Below, one piece after another: positions 36,587 through 51,500 of a stretch of 64,000 bases of DNA. This DNA is from Siphonodentalium dalli (Eukaryota > Mollusca > Scaphopoda > Gadilida > Siphonodentaliidae). The position numbers were made by a program, and so were the translations under genes. Positions within the stretch are counted from its first letter, which is position 1; the number at the start of each line of letters is the position of its first letter. The notes under the pieces were generated by a model. It did not search any database and was not told the DNA's origin. It saw only the letters and a program-made list of their open reading frames with translations. Location of the stretch: NCBI GenBank assembly GCA_032622095.1, contig CP136061.1:198758935-198822934 (forward strand). Reading direction: 5' to 3'.

Positions 36587-39500
36587 GTTTATGGACGGAA
36601 AATATGAAGTATGGTGATTATATGTTGTCCTAACATGTGTAGGTTGATCTCAAGTGTTTGGACGTGACCCCACCCCTGTCTCGAAATTGGGTGACGGGAT
36701 TGGGAAAACATCAACCCCTGGTACAAAATGCTAAGTTTGAGGCCCTGTAACTCCGTTAATTTCCAACGGATTTTAAAATTGTTTCCAGTTTTGTGAGTTG
36801 CTGCTGACATAGATTGCATAGTGTAAATTTCATCTGATTTGGAGACGGATAACACTTTGATTATTGGAAAGCATATGGGCCCAAATTCAAACTTGACGGC
36901 TAAAATCTCCGCCATTTTCCAACGGATTTACGATCTGTTTTCAGCTTCGAGATCGGCTGATGTTGCAGATGTTATATTCCAAGTTTCATCTGATTCGGAG
37001 AAGAATAAAAAATTGGTACCACGGACCACCCCTCCCCAGACCCACAATAATGAGCCGACACTGTCAAAAATTGGCCCAACGCGTGCCCTCTTCAGTCCGC
37101 ACACATTTGCATTTCAGATGACATCGTATGTTCGATATCTTCGGAGGAGATGTGGTCACAAGCACATGGGCCCAAAATTGCAAAGTTTGACGGCCTGCAA
37201 TTATTTCAGTTTTCGATGGATTTTCGAAATTCTTTCAGTTTCTAGATCGGCTGATGTTGCAGATGATATATTTCAAGTTTCATCTGATTCCGAGAAGAAT
37301 TAAAAATTGGTACCACGGACCACCCCTCCCCAGACCCACACTAATGAAGCGAAACTGGCAAAATTTGGCCCACCGCGTGCCCCCTTCCGTCCGCACACGT
37401 TGGCGTGTCAGATGTCATCCTATGTTCGATATCTTCGGAGGAGATGTGTACACAAGCACATGGGCCCAAATTGCAAACTTTGAGGGCCCGTAACTCTTGC
37501 ATTTCTTCTCGGATTTCAAAAATCCTTTCCGGTATGGGTTTGTTTTCGTTCGGGAAATACATAAACTTAAATAGATGAATGTCAATCAAAATTTTATTTT
37601 GCGAAAATGTTGGCCCCCCCACCCCAGTGTCAAAATATATGTCCGACCCTGTCAAATTTTCCTTCTCTGACTAAACTGACAACTGTCAACACGACTATGA
37701 AAACCACATGCAGTTATCTGGAATGATACAAGAGGACAACAGAGTACAATCAAATAGAGGTTTGCCAACTATGGGCGGTAACTCCTCAGGGAAAGCGCGG
37801 ACACAAGTTTTGATGCCCGTGGGCAGTAGGGCATATCGAGGTGTGCATACGGTCCAATTTTCGATGCTCTGCTCCTTATAATTTCCGAGATAATAAAATC
37901 ACATATTTTTATATAAAGGGAGATAACTCCGTGGGATAAACGCGGACAATATTCGTTATGAGCCAAAGGCATAAAACTCATTTACCCCAATATACTTACC
38001 AATCTTGAGTTTTCTAATCCTAATACTTTCAGATATTAGGGAGTTGAAAAATAGTATAGTATAATAATAATGAAAAATAATCGAAAAAGGGCCATAACTC
38101 TGTCAAAAGATATTGGACCAACATCCGGATACCATTATTTCTAGTAGACCTTAGATGCCTATATTCGCTAGAGATTTCGCGGTCCTCCTCCCATTAGTGT
38201 CTGAGTATTTCCAATTAAACAGAAAACGGCCGCAGTAGAAAAACAATATACTTCCTTGGTTACACCATGGAAGTATAATAATAGGGAACAATCATGAGTG
38301 GAAAGAATCGCAGTTTATGGACGGAAAATATGAAGTATGGTGATTATATGTTGTCCTAACATGTGTAGGTTGATCTCAAGTGTTTGGACGTGACCCCACC
38401 CCTGTCTCGAAATTGGGTGACGGGATTGGGAAAACATCAACCCCTGGTACAAAATGCTAAGTTTGAGGCCCTGTAACTCCGTTAATTTCCAACGGATTTT
38501 AAAATTGTTTCCAGTTTTGTGAGTTGCTGCTGACATAGATTGCATAGTGTAAATTTCATCTGATTTGGAGACGGATAACACTTTGATTATTGGAAAGCAT
38601 ATGGGCCCAAATTCAAACTTGACGGCTAAAATCTCCGCCATTTTCCAACGGATTTACGATCTGTTTTCAGCTTCGAGATCGGCTGATGTTGCAGATGTTA
38701 TATTCCAAGTTTCATCTGATTCGGAGAAGAATAAAAAATTGGTACCACGGACCACCCCTCCCCAGACCCACAATAATGAGCCGACACTGTCAAAAATTGG
38801 CCCAACGCGTGCCCTCTTCAGTCCGCACACATTTGCATTTCAGATGACATCGTATGTTCGATATCTTCGGAGGAGATGTGGTCACAAGCACATGGGCCCA
38901 AAATTGCAAAGTTTGACGGCCTGCAATTATTTCAGTTTTCGATGGATTTTCGAAATTCTTTCAGTTTCTAGATCGGCTGATGTTGCAGATGATATATTTC
39001 AAGTTTCATCTGATTCCGAGAAGAATTAAAAATTGGTACCACGGACCACCCCTCCCCAGACCCACACTAATGAAGCGAAACTGGCAAAATTTGGCCCACC
39101 GCGTGCCCCCTTCCGTCCGCACACGTTGGCGTGTCAGATGTCATCCTATGTTCGATATCTTCGGAGGAGATGTGTACACAAGCACATGGGCCCAAATTGC
39201 AAACTTTGAGGGCCCGTAACTCTTGCATTTCTTCTCGGATTTCAAAAATCCTTTCCGGTATGGGTTTGTTTTCGTTCGGGAAATACATAAACTTAAATAG
39301 ATGAATGTCAATCAAAATTTTATTTTGCGAAAATGTTGGCCCCCCACCCCAGTGTCAAAATATATGTCCGACCCTGTCAAATTTTCCTTCTCTGACTAAA
39401 CTGACAACTGTCAACACGACTATGAAAACCACATGCAGTTATCTGGAATGATACAAGAGGACAACAGAGTACAATCAAATAGAGGTTTGCCAACTATGGG

Positions 39501-42500
39501 CGGTAACTCCTCAGGGAAAGCGCGGACACAAGTTTTGATGCCCGTGGGCAGTAGGGCATATCGAGGTGTGCATACGGTCCAATTTTCGATGCTCTGCTCC
39601 TTATAATTTCCGAGATAATAAAATCACATATTTTTATATAAAGGGAGATAACTCCGTGGGATAAACGCGGACAATATTCGTTATGAGCCAAAGGCATAAA
39701 ACTCATTTACCCCAATATACTTACCAATCTTGAGTTTTCTAATCCTAATACTTTCAGATATTAGGGAGTTGAAAAGTAGTATAGTATAATAATAATGAAA
39801 AATAATCGAAAAAGGGCCATAACTCTGTCAAAAGATATTGGACCAACATCCGGATACCATTATTTCTAGTAGACCTTAGATGCCTATATTCGCTAGAGAT
39901 TTCGCGGTCCTCCTCCCATTAGTGTCTGAGTATTTCCAATTAAACAGAAAACGGCCGCAGTAGAAAAACAATATACTTCCTTGGTTACACCATGGAAGTA
40001 TAATAATAGGGAACAATCATGAGTGGAAAGAATCGCAGTTTATGGACGGAAAATATGAAGTATGGTGATTATATGTTGTCCTAACATGTGTAGGTTGATC
40101 TCAAGTGTTTGGACGTGACCCCACCCCTGTCTCGAAATTGGGTGACGGGATTGGGAAAACATCAACCCCTGGTACAAAATGCTAAGTTTGAGGCCCTGTA
40201 ACTCCGTTAATTTCCAACGGATTTTAAAATTGTTTCCAGTTTTGTGAGTTGCTGCTGACATAGATTGCATAGTGTAAATTTCATCTGATTTGGAGACGGA
40301 TAACACTTTGATTATTGGAAAGCATATGGGCCCAAATTCAAACTTGACGGCTAAAATCTCCGCCATTTTCCAACGGATTTACGATCTGTTTTCAGCTTCG
40401 AGATCGGCTGATGTTGCAGATGTTATATTCCAAGTTTCATCTGATTCGGAGAAGAATAAAAAATTGGTACCACGGACCACCCCTCCCCAGACCCACAATA
40501 ATGAGCCGACACTGTCAAAAATTGGCCCAACGCGTGCCCTCTTCAGTCCGCACACATTTGCATTTCAGATGACATCGTATGTTCGATATCTTCGGAGGAG
40601 ATGTGGTCACAAGCACATGGGCCCAAAATTGCAAAGTTTGACGGCCTGCAATTATTTCAGTTTTCGATGGATTTTCGAAATTCTTTCAGTTTCTAGATCG
40701 GCTGATGTTGCAGATGATATATTTCAAGTTTCATCTGATTCCGAGAAGAATTAAAAATTGGTACCACGGACCACCCCTCCCCAGACCCACACTAATGAAG
40801 CGAAACTGGCAAAATTTGGCCCACCGCGTGCCCCCTTCCGTCCGCACACGTTGGCGTGTCAGATGTCATCCTATGTTCGATATCTTCGGAGGAGATGTGT
40901 ACACAAGCACATGGGCCCAAATTGCAAACTTTGAGGGCCCGTAACTCTTGCATTTCTTCTCGGATTTCAAAAATCCTTTCCGGTATGGGTTTGTTTTCGT
41001 TCGGGAAATACATAAACTTAAATAGATGAATGTCAATCAAAATTTTATTTTGCGAAAATGTTGGCCCCCCACCCCAGTGTCAAAATATATGTCCGACCCT
41101 GTCAAATTTTCCTTCTCTGACTAAACTGACAACTGTCAACACGACTATGAAAACCACATGCAGTTATCTGGAATGATACAAGAGGACAACAGAGTACAAT
41201 CAAATAGAGGTTTGCCAACTATGGGCGGTAACTCCTCAGGAAAAGCGCGGACACAAGTTTTGATGCCCGTGGGCAGTAGGGCATATCGAGGTGTGCATAC
41301 GGTCCAATTTTCGATGCTCTGCTCCTTATAATTTCCGAGATAATAAAATCACATATTTTTATATAAAGGGAGATAACTCCGTGGGATAAACGCGGACAAT
41401 ATTCGTTATGAGCCAAAGGCATAAAACTCATTTACCCCAATATACTTACCAATCTTGAGTTTTCTAATCCTAATACTTTCAGATATTAGGGAGTTGAAAA
41501 ATAGTATAGTATAATAATAATGAAAAATAATCGAAAAAGGGCCATAACTCTGTCAAAAGATATTGGACCAACATCCGGATACCATTATTTCTAGTAGACC
41601 TTAGATGCCTATATTCGCTAGAGATTTCGCGGTCCTCCTCCCATTAGTGTCTGAGTATTTCCAATTAAACAGAAAACGGCCGCAGTAGAAAAACAATATA
41701 CTTCCTTGGTTACACCATGGAAGTATAATAATAGGGAACAATCATGAGTGGAAAGAATCGCAGTTTATGGACGGAAAATATGAAGTATGGTGATTATATG
41801 TTGTCCTAACATGTGTAGGTTGATCTCAAGTGTTTGGACGTGACCCCACCCCTGTCTCGAAATTGGGTGACGGGATTGGGAAAACATCAACCCCTGGTAC
41901 AAAATGCTAAGTTTGAGGCCCTGTAACTCCGTTAATTTCCAACGGATTTTAAAATTGTTTCCAGTTTTGTGAGTTGCTGCTGACATAGATTGCATAGTGT
42001 AAATTTCATCTGATTTGGAGACGGATAACACTTTGATTATTGGAAAGCATATGGGCCCAAATTCAAACTTGACGGCTAAAATCTCCGCCATTTTCCAACG
42101 GATTTACGATCTGTTTTCAGCTTCGAGATCGGCTGATGTTGCAGATGTTATATTCCAAGTTTCATCTGATTCGGAGAAGAATAAAAAATTGGTACCACGG
42201 ACCACCCCTCCCCAGACCCACAATAATGAGCCGACACTGTCAAAAATTGGCCCAACGCGTGCCCTCTTCAGTCCGCACACATTTGCATTTCAGATGACAT
42301 CGTATGTTCGATATCTTCGGAGGAGATGTGGTCACAAGCACATGGGCCCAAAATTGCAAAGTTTGACGGCCTGCAATTATTTCAGTTTTCGATGGATTTT
42401 CGAAATTCTTTCAGTTTCTAGATCGGCTGATGTTGCAGATGATATATTTCAAGTTTCATCTGATTCCGAGAAGAATTAAAAATTGGTACCACGGACCACC

Positions 42501-45500
42501 CCTCCCCAGACCCACACTAATGAAGCGAAACTGGCAAAATTTGGCCCACCGCGTGCCCCCTTCCGTCCGCACACGTTGGCGTGTCAGATGTCATCCTATG
42601 TTCGATATCTTCGGAGGAGATGTGTACACAAGCACATGGGCCCAAATTGCAAACTTTGAGGGCCCGTAACTCTTGCATTTCTTCTCGGATTTCAAAAATC
42701 CTTTCCGGTATGGGTTTGTTTTCGTTCGGGAAATACATAAACTTAAATAGATGAATGTCAATCAAAATTTTATTTTGCGAAAATGTTGGCCCCCCACCCC
42801 AGTGTCAAAATATATGTCCGACCCTGTCAAATTTTCCTTCTCTGACTAAACTGACAACTGTCAACACGACTATGAAAACCACATGCAGTTATCTGGAATG
42901 ATACAAGAGGACAACAGAGTACAATCAAATAGAGGTTTGCCAACTATGGGCGGTAACTCCTCAGGGAAAGCGCGGACACAAGTTGTGATGCCCGTGGGCA
43001 GTAGGGCATATCGAGGTGTGCATACGGTCCAATTTTCGATGCTCTGCTCCTTATAATTTCCGAGATAATAAAATCACATATTTTTATATAAAGGGAGATA
43101 ACTCCGTGGGATAAACGCGGACAATATTCGTTATGAGCCAAAGGCATAAAACTCATTTACCCCAATATACTTACCAATCTTGAGTTTTCTAATCCTAATA
43201 CTTTCAGATATTAGGGAGTTGAAAAATAGTATAGTATAATAATAATGAAAAATAATCGAAAAAGGGCCATAACTCTGTCAAAAGATATTGGACCAACATC
43301 CGGATACCATTATTTCTAGTAGACCTTAGATGCCTATATTCGCTAGAGATTTCGCGGTCCTCCTCCCATTAGTGTCTGAGTATTTCCAATTAAACAGAAA
43401 ACGGCCGCAGTAGAAAAACAATATACTTCCTTGGTTACACCATGGAAGTATAATAATAGGGAACAATCATGAGTGGAAAGAATCGCAGTTTATGGACGGA
43501 AAATATGAAGTATGGTGATTATATGTTGTCCTAACATGTGTAGGTTGATCTCAAGTGTTTGGACGTGACCCCACCCCTGTCTCGAAATTGGGTGACGGGA
43601 TTGGGAAAACATCAACCCCTGGTACAAAATGCTAAGTTTGAGGCCCTGTAACTCCGTTAATTTCCAACGGATTTTAAAATTGTTTCCAGTTTTGTGAGTT
43701 GCTGCTGACATAGATTGCATAGTGTAAATTTCATCTGATTTGGAGACGGATAACACTTTGATTATTGGAAAGCATATGGGCCCAAATTCAAACTTGACGG
43801 CTAAAATCTCCGCCATTTTCCAACGGATTTACGATCTGTTTTCAGCTTCGAGATCGGCTGATGTTGCAGATGTTATATTCCAAGTTTCATCTGATTCGGA
43901 GAAGAATAAAAAATTGGTACCACGGACCACCCCTCCCCAGACCCACAATAATGAGCCGACACTGTCAAAAATTGGCCCAACGCGTGCCCTCTTCAGTCCG
44001 CACACATTTGCATTTCAGATGACATCGTATGTTCGATATCTTCGGAGGAGATGTGGTCACAAGCACATGGGCCCAAAATTGCAAAGTTTGACGGCCTGCA
44101 ATTATTTCAGTTTTCGATGGATTTTCGAAATTCTTTCAGTTTCTAGATCGGCTGATGTTGCAGATGATATATTTCAAGTTTCATCTGATTCCGAGAAGAA
44201 TTAAAAATTGGTACCACGGACCACCCCTCCCCAGACCCACACTAATGAAGCGAAACTGGCAAAATTTGGCCCACCGCGTGCCCCCTTCCGTCCGCACACG
44301 TTGGCGTGTCAGATGTCATCCTATGTTCGATATCTTCGGAGGAGATGTGTACACAAGCACATGGGCCCAAATTGCAAACTTTGAGGGCCCGTAACTCTTG
44401 CATTTCTTCTCGGATTTCAAAAATCCTTTCCGGTATGGGTTTGTTTTCGTTCGGGAAATACATAAACTTAAATAGATGAATGTCAATCAAAATTTTATTT
44501 TGCGAAAATGTTGGCCCCCCACCCCAGTGTCAAAATATATGTCCGACCCTGTCAAATTTTCCTTCTCTGACTAAACTGACAACTGTCAACACGACTATGA
44601 AAACCACATGCAGTTATCTGGAATGATACAAGAGGACAACAGAGTACAATCAAATAGAGGTTTGCCAACTATGGGCGGTAACTCCTCAGGGAAAGCGCGG
44701 ACACAAGTTTTGATGCCCGTGGGCAGTAGGGCATATCGAGGTGTGCATACGGTCCAATTTTCGATGCTCTGCTCCTTATAATTTCCGAGATAATAAAATC
44801 ACATATTTTTATATAAAGGGAGATAACTCCGTGGGATAAACGCGGACAATATTCGTTATGAGCCAAAGGCATAAAACTCATTTACCCCAATATACTTACC
44901 AATCTTGAGTTTTCTAATCCTAATACTTTCAGATATTAGGGAGTTGAAAAATAGTATAGTATAATAATAATGAAAAATAATCGAAAAAGGGCCATAACTC
45001 TGTCAAAAGATATTGGACCAACATCCGGATACCATTATTTCTAGTAGACCTTAGATGCCTATATTCGCTAGAGATTTCGCGGTCCTCCTCCCATTAGTGT
45101 CTGAGTATTTCCAATTAAACAGAAAACGGCCGCAGTAGAAAAACAATATACTTCCTTGGTTACACCATGGGAGTATAATAATAGGGAACAATCATGAGTG
45201 GAAAGAATCGCAGTTTATGGACGGAAAATATGAAGTATGGTGATTATATGTTGTCCTAACATGTGTAGGTTGATCTCAAGTGTTTGGACGTGACCCCACC
45301 CCTGTCTCGAAATTGGGTGACGGGATTGGGAAAACATCAACCCCTGGTACAAAATGCTAAGTTTGAGGCCCTGTAACTCCGTTAATTTCCAACGGATTTT
45401 AAAATTGTTTCCAGTTTTGTGAGTTGCTGCTGACATAGATTGCATAGTGTAAATTTCATCTGATTTGGAGACGGATAACACTTTGATTATTGGAAAGCAT

Positions 45501-48500
45501 ATGGGCCCAAATTCAAACTTGACGGCTAAAATCTCCGCCATTTTCCAACGGATTTACGATCTGTTTTCAGCTTCGAGATCGGCTGATGTTGCAGATGTTA
45601 TATTCCAAGTTTCATCTGATTCGGAGAAGAATAAAAAATTGGTACCACGGACCACCCCTCCCCAGACCCACAATAATGAGCCGACACTGTCAAAAATTGG
45701 CCCAACGCGTGCCCTCTTCAGTCCGCACACATTTGCATTTCAGATGACATCGTATATTCGATATCTTCGGAGGAGATGTGGTCACAAGCACATGGGCCCA
45801 AAATTGCAAAGTTTGACGGCCTGCAATTATTTCAGTTTTCGATGGATTTTCGAAATTCTTTCAGTTTCTAGATCGGCTGATGTTGCAGATGATATATTTC
45901 AAGTTTCATCTGATTCCGAGAAGAATTAAAAATTGGTACCACGGACCACCCCTCCCCAGACCCACACTAATGAAGCGAAACTGGCAAAATTTGGCCCACC
46001 GCGTGCCCCCTTCCGTCCGCACACGTTGGCGTGTCAGATGTCATCCTATGTTCGATATCTTCGGAGGAGATGTGTACACAAGCACATGGGCCCAAATTGC
46101 AAACTTTGAGGGCCCGTAACTCTTGCATTTCTTCTCGGATTTCAAAAATCCTTTCCGGTATGGGTTTGTTTTCGTTCGGGAAATACATAAACTTAAATAG
46201 ATGAATGTCAATCAAAATTTTATTTTGCGAAAATGTTGGCCCCCCACCCCAGTGTCAAAATATATGTCCGACCCTGTCAAATTTTCCTTCTCTGACTAAA
46301 CTGACAACTGTCAACACGACTATGAAAACCACATGCAGTTATCTGGAATGATACAAGAGGACAACAGAGTACAATCAAATAGAGGTTTGCCAACTATGGG
46401 CGGTAACTCCTCAGGGAAAGCGCGGACACAAGTTTTGATGCCCGTGGGCAGTAGGGCATATCGAGGTGTGCATACGGTCCAATTTTCGATGCTCTGCTCC
46501 TTATAATTTCCGAGATAATAAAATCACATATTTTTATATAAAGGGAGATAACTCCGTGGGATAAACGCGGACAATATTCGTTATGAGCCAAAGGCATAAA
46601 ACTCATTTACCCCAATATACTTACCAATCTTGAGTTTTCTAATCCTAATACTTTCAGATATTAGGGAGTTGAAAAATAGTATAGTATAATAATAATGAAA
46701 AATAATCGAAAAAGGGCCATAACTCTGTCAAAAGATATTGGACCAACATCCGGATACCATTATTTCTAGTAGACCTTAGATGCCTATATTCGCTAGAGAT
46801 TTCGCGGTCCTCCTCCCATTAGTGTCTGAGTATTTCCAATTAAACAGAAAACGGCCGCAGTAGAAAAACAATATACTTCCTTGGTTACACCATGGGAGTA
46901 TAATAATAGGGAACAATCATGAGTGGAAAGAATCGCAGTTTATGGACGGAAAATATGAAGTATGGTGATTATATGTTGTCCTAACATGTGTAGGTTGATC
47001 TCAAGTGTTTGGACGTGACCCCACCCCTGTCTCGAAATTGGGTGACGGGATTGGGAAAACATCAACCCCTGGTACAAAATGCTAAGTTTGAGGCCCTGTA
47101 ACTCCGTTAATTTCCAACGGATTTTAAAATTGTTTCCAGTTTTGTGAGTTGCTGCTGACATAGATTGCATAGTGTAAATTTCATCTGATTTGGAGACGGA
47201 TAACACTTTGATTATTGGAAAGCATATGGGCCCAAATTCAAACTTGACGGCTAAAATCTCCGCCATTTTCCAACGGATTTACGATCTGTTTTCAGCTTCG
47301 AGATCGGCTGATGTTGCAGATGTTATATTCCAAGTTTCATCTGATTCGGAGAAGAATAAAAAATTGGTACCACGGACCACCCCTCCCCAGACCCACAATA
47401 ATGAGCCGACACTGTCAAAAATTGGCCCAACGCGTGCCCTCTTCAGTCCGCACACATTTGCATTTCAGATGACATCGTATGTTCGATATCTTCGGAGGAG
47501 ATGTGGTCACAAGCACATGGGCCCAAAATTGCAAAGTTTGACGGCCTGCAATTATTTCAGTTTTCGATGGATTTTCGAAATTCTTTCAGTTTCTAGATCG
47601 GCTGATGTTGCAGATGATATATTTCAAGTTTCATCTGATTCCGAGAAGAATTAAAAATTGGTACCACGGACCACCCCTCCCCAGACCCACACTAATGAAG
47701 CGAAACTGGCAAAATTTGGCCCACCGCGTGCCCCCTTCCGTCCGCACACGTTGGCGTGTCAGATGTCATCCTATGTTCGATATCTTCGGAGGAGATGTGT
47801 ACACAAGCACATGGGCCCAAATTGCAAACTTTGAGGGCCCGTAACTCTTGCATTTCTTCTCGGATTTCAAAAATCCTTTCCGGTATGGGTTTGTTTTCGT
47901 TCGGGAAATACATAAACTTAAATAGATGAATGTCAATCAAAATTTTATTTTGCGAAAATGTTGGCCCCCCACCCCAGTGTCAAAATATATGTCCGACCCT
48001 GTCAAATTTTCCTTCTCTGACTAAACTGACAACTGTCAACACGACTATGAAAACCACATGCAGTTATCTGGAATGATACAAGAGGACAACAGAGTACAAT
48101 CAAATAGAGGTTTGCCAACTATGGGCGGTAACTCCTCAGGGAAAGCGCGGACACAAGTTTTGATGCCCGTGGGCAGTAGGGCATATCGAGGTGTGCATAC
48201 GGTCCAATTTTCGATGCTCTGCTCCTTATAATTTCCGAGATAATAAAATCACATATTTTTATATAAAGGGAGATAACTCCGTGGGATAAACGCGGACAAT
48301 ATTCGTTATGAGCCAAAGGCATAAAACTCATTTACCCCAATATACTTACCAATCTTGAGTTTTCTAATCCTAATACTTTCAGATATTAGGGAGTTGAAAA
48401 ATAGTATAGTATAATAATAATGAAAAATAATCGAAAAAGGGCCATAACTCTGTCAAAAGATATTGGACCAACATCCGGATACCATTATTTCTAGTAGACC

Positions 48501-51500
48501 TTAGATGCCTATATTCGCTAGAGATTTCGCGGTCCTCCTCCCATTAGTGTCTGAGTATTTCCAATTAAACAGAAAACGGCCGCAGTAGAAAAACAATATA
48601 CTTCCTTGGTTACACCATGGAAGTATAATAATAGGGAACAATCATGAGTGGAAAGAATCGCAGTTTATGGACGGAAAATATGAAGTATGGTGATTATATG
48701 TTGTCCTAACATGTGTAGGTTGATCTCAAGTGTTTGGACGTGACCCCACCCCTGTCTCGAAATTGGGTGACGGGATTGGGAAAACATCAACCCCTGGTAC
48801 AAAATGCTAAGTTTGAGGCCCTGTAACTCCGTTAATTTCCAACGGATTTTAAAATTGTTTCCAGTTTTGTGAGTTGCTGCTGACATAGATTGCATAGTGT
48901 AAATTTCATCTGATTTGGAGACGGATAACACTTTGATTATTGGAAAGCATATGGGCCCAAATTCAAACTTGACGGCTAAAATCTCCGCCATTTTCCAACG
49001 GATTTACGATCTGTTTTCAGCTTCGAGATCGGCTGATGTTGCAGATGTTATATTCCAAGTTTCATCTGATTCGGAGAAGAATAAAAAATTGGTACCACGG
49101 ACCACCCCTCCCCAGACCCACAATAATGAGCCGACACTGTCAAAAATTGGCCCAACGCGTGCCCTCTTCAGTCCGCACACATTTGCATTTCAGATGACAT
49201 CGTATGTTCGATATCTTCGGAGGAGATGTGGTCACAAGCACATGGGCCCAAAATTGCAAAGTTTGACGGCCTGCAATTATTTCAGTTTTCGATGGATTTT
49301 CGAAATTCTTTCAGTTTCTAGATCGGCTGATGTTGCAGATGATATATTTCAAGTTTCATCTGATTCCGAGAAGAATTAAAAATTGGTACCACGGACCACC
49401 CCTCCCCAGACCCACACTAATGAAGCGAAACTGGCAAAATTTGGCCCACCGCGTGCCCCCTTCCGTCCGCACACGTTGGCGTGTCAGATGTCATCCTATG
49501 TTCGATATCTTCGGAGGAGATGTGTACACAAGCACATGGGCCCAAATTGCAAACTTTGAGGGCCCGTAACTCTTGCATTTCTTCTCGGATTTCAAAAATC
49601 CTTTCCGGTATGGGTTTGTTTTCGTTCGGGAAATACATAAACTTAAATAGATGAATGTCAATCAAAATTTTATTTTGCGAAAATGTTGGCCCCCCACCCC
49701 AGTGTCAAAATATATGTCCGACCCTGTCAAATTTTCCTTCTCTGACTAAACTGACAACTGTCAACACGACTATGAAAACCACATGCAGTTATCTGGAATG
49801 ATACAAGAGGACAACAGAGTACAATCAAATAGAGGTTTGCCAACTATGGGCGGTAACTCCTCAGGGAAAGCGCGGACACAAGTTTTGATGCCCGTGGGCA
49901 GTAGGGCATATCGAGGTGTGCATACGGTCCAATTTTCGATGCTCTGCTCCTTATAATTTCCGAGATAATAAAATCACATATTTTTATATAAAGGGAGATA
50001 ACTCCGTGGGATAAACGCGGACAATATTCGTTATGAGCCAAAGGCATAAAACTCATTTACCCCAATATACTTACCAATCTTGAGTTTTCTAATCCTAATA
50101 CTTTCAGATATTAGGGAGTTGAAAAATAGTATAGTATAATAATAATGAAAAATAATCGAAAAAGGGCCATAACTCTGTCAAAAGATATTGGACCAACATC
50201 CGGATACCATTATTTCTAGTAGACCTTAGATGCCTATATTCGCTAGAGATTTCGCGGTCCTCCTCCCATTAGTGTCTGAGTATTTCCAATTAAACAGAAA
50301 ACGGCCGCAGTAGAAAAACAATATACTTCCTTGGTTACACCATGGAAGTATAATAATAGGGAACAATCATGAGTGGAAAGAATCGCAGTTTATGGACGGA
50401 AAATATGAAGTATGGTGATTATATGTTGTCCTAACATGTGTAGGTTGATCTCAAGTGTTTGGACGTGACCCCACCCCTGTCTCGAAATTGGGTGACGGGA
50501 TTGGGAAAACATCAACCCCTGGTACAAAATGCTAAGTTTGAGGCCCTGTAACTCCGTTAATTTCCAACGGATTTTAAAATTGTTTCCAGTTTTGTGAGTT
50601 GCTGCTGACATAGATTGCATAGTGTAAATTTCATCTGATTTGGAGACGGATAACACTTTGATTATTGGAAAGCATATGGGCCCAAATTCAAACTTGACGG
50701 CTAAAATCTCCGCCATTTTCCAACGGATTTACGATCTGTTTTCAGCTTCGAGATCGGCTGATGTTGCAGATGTTATATTCCAAGTTTCATCTGATTCGGA
50801 GAAGAATAAAAAATTGGTACCACGGACCACCCCTCCCCAGACCCACAATAATGAGCCGACACTGTCAAAAATTGGCCCAACGCGTGCCCTCTTCAGTCCG
50901 CACACATTTGCATTTCAGATGACATCGTATGTTCGATATCTTCGGAGGAGATGTGGTCACAAGCACATGGGCCCAAAATTGCAAAGTTTGACGGCCTGCA
51001 ATTATTTCAGTTTTCGATGGATTTTCGAAATTCTTTCAGTTTCTAGATCGGCTGATGTTGCAGATGATATATTTCAAGTTTCATCTGATTCCGAGAAGAA
51101 TTAAAAATTGGTACCACGGACCACCCCTCCCCAGACCCACACTAATGAAGCGAAACTGGCAAAATTTGGCCCACCGCGTGCCCCCTTCCGTCCGCACACG
51201 TTGGCGTGTCAGATGTCATCCTATGTTCGATATCTTCGGAGGAGATGTGTACACAAGCACATGGGCCCAAATTGCAAACTTTGAGGGCCCGTAACTCTTG
51301 CATTTCTTCTCGGATTTCAAAAATCCTTTCCGGTATGGGTTTGTTTTCGTTCGGGAAATACATAAACTTAAATAGATGAATGTCAATCAAAATTTTATTT
51401 TGCGAAAATGTTGGCCCCCCACCCCAGTGTCAAAATATATGTCCGACCCTGTCAAATTTTCCTTCTCTGACTAAACTGACAACTGTCAACACGACTATGA

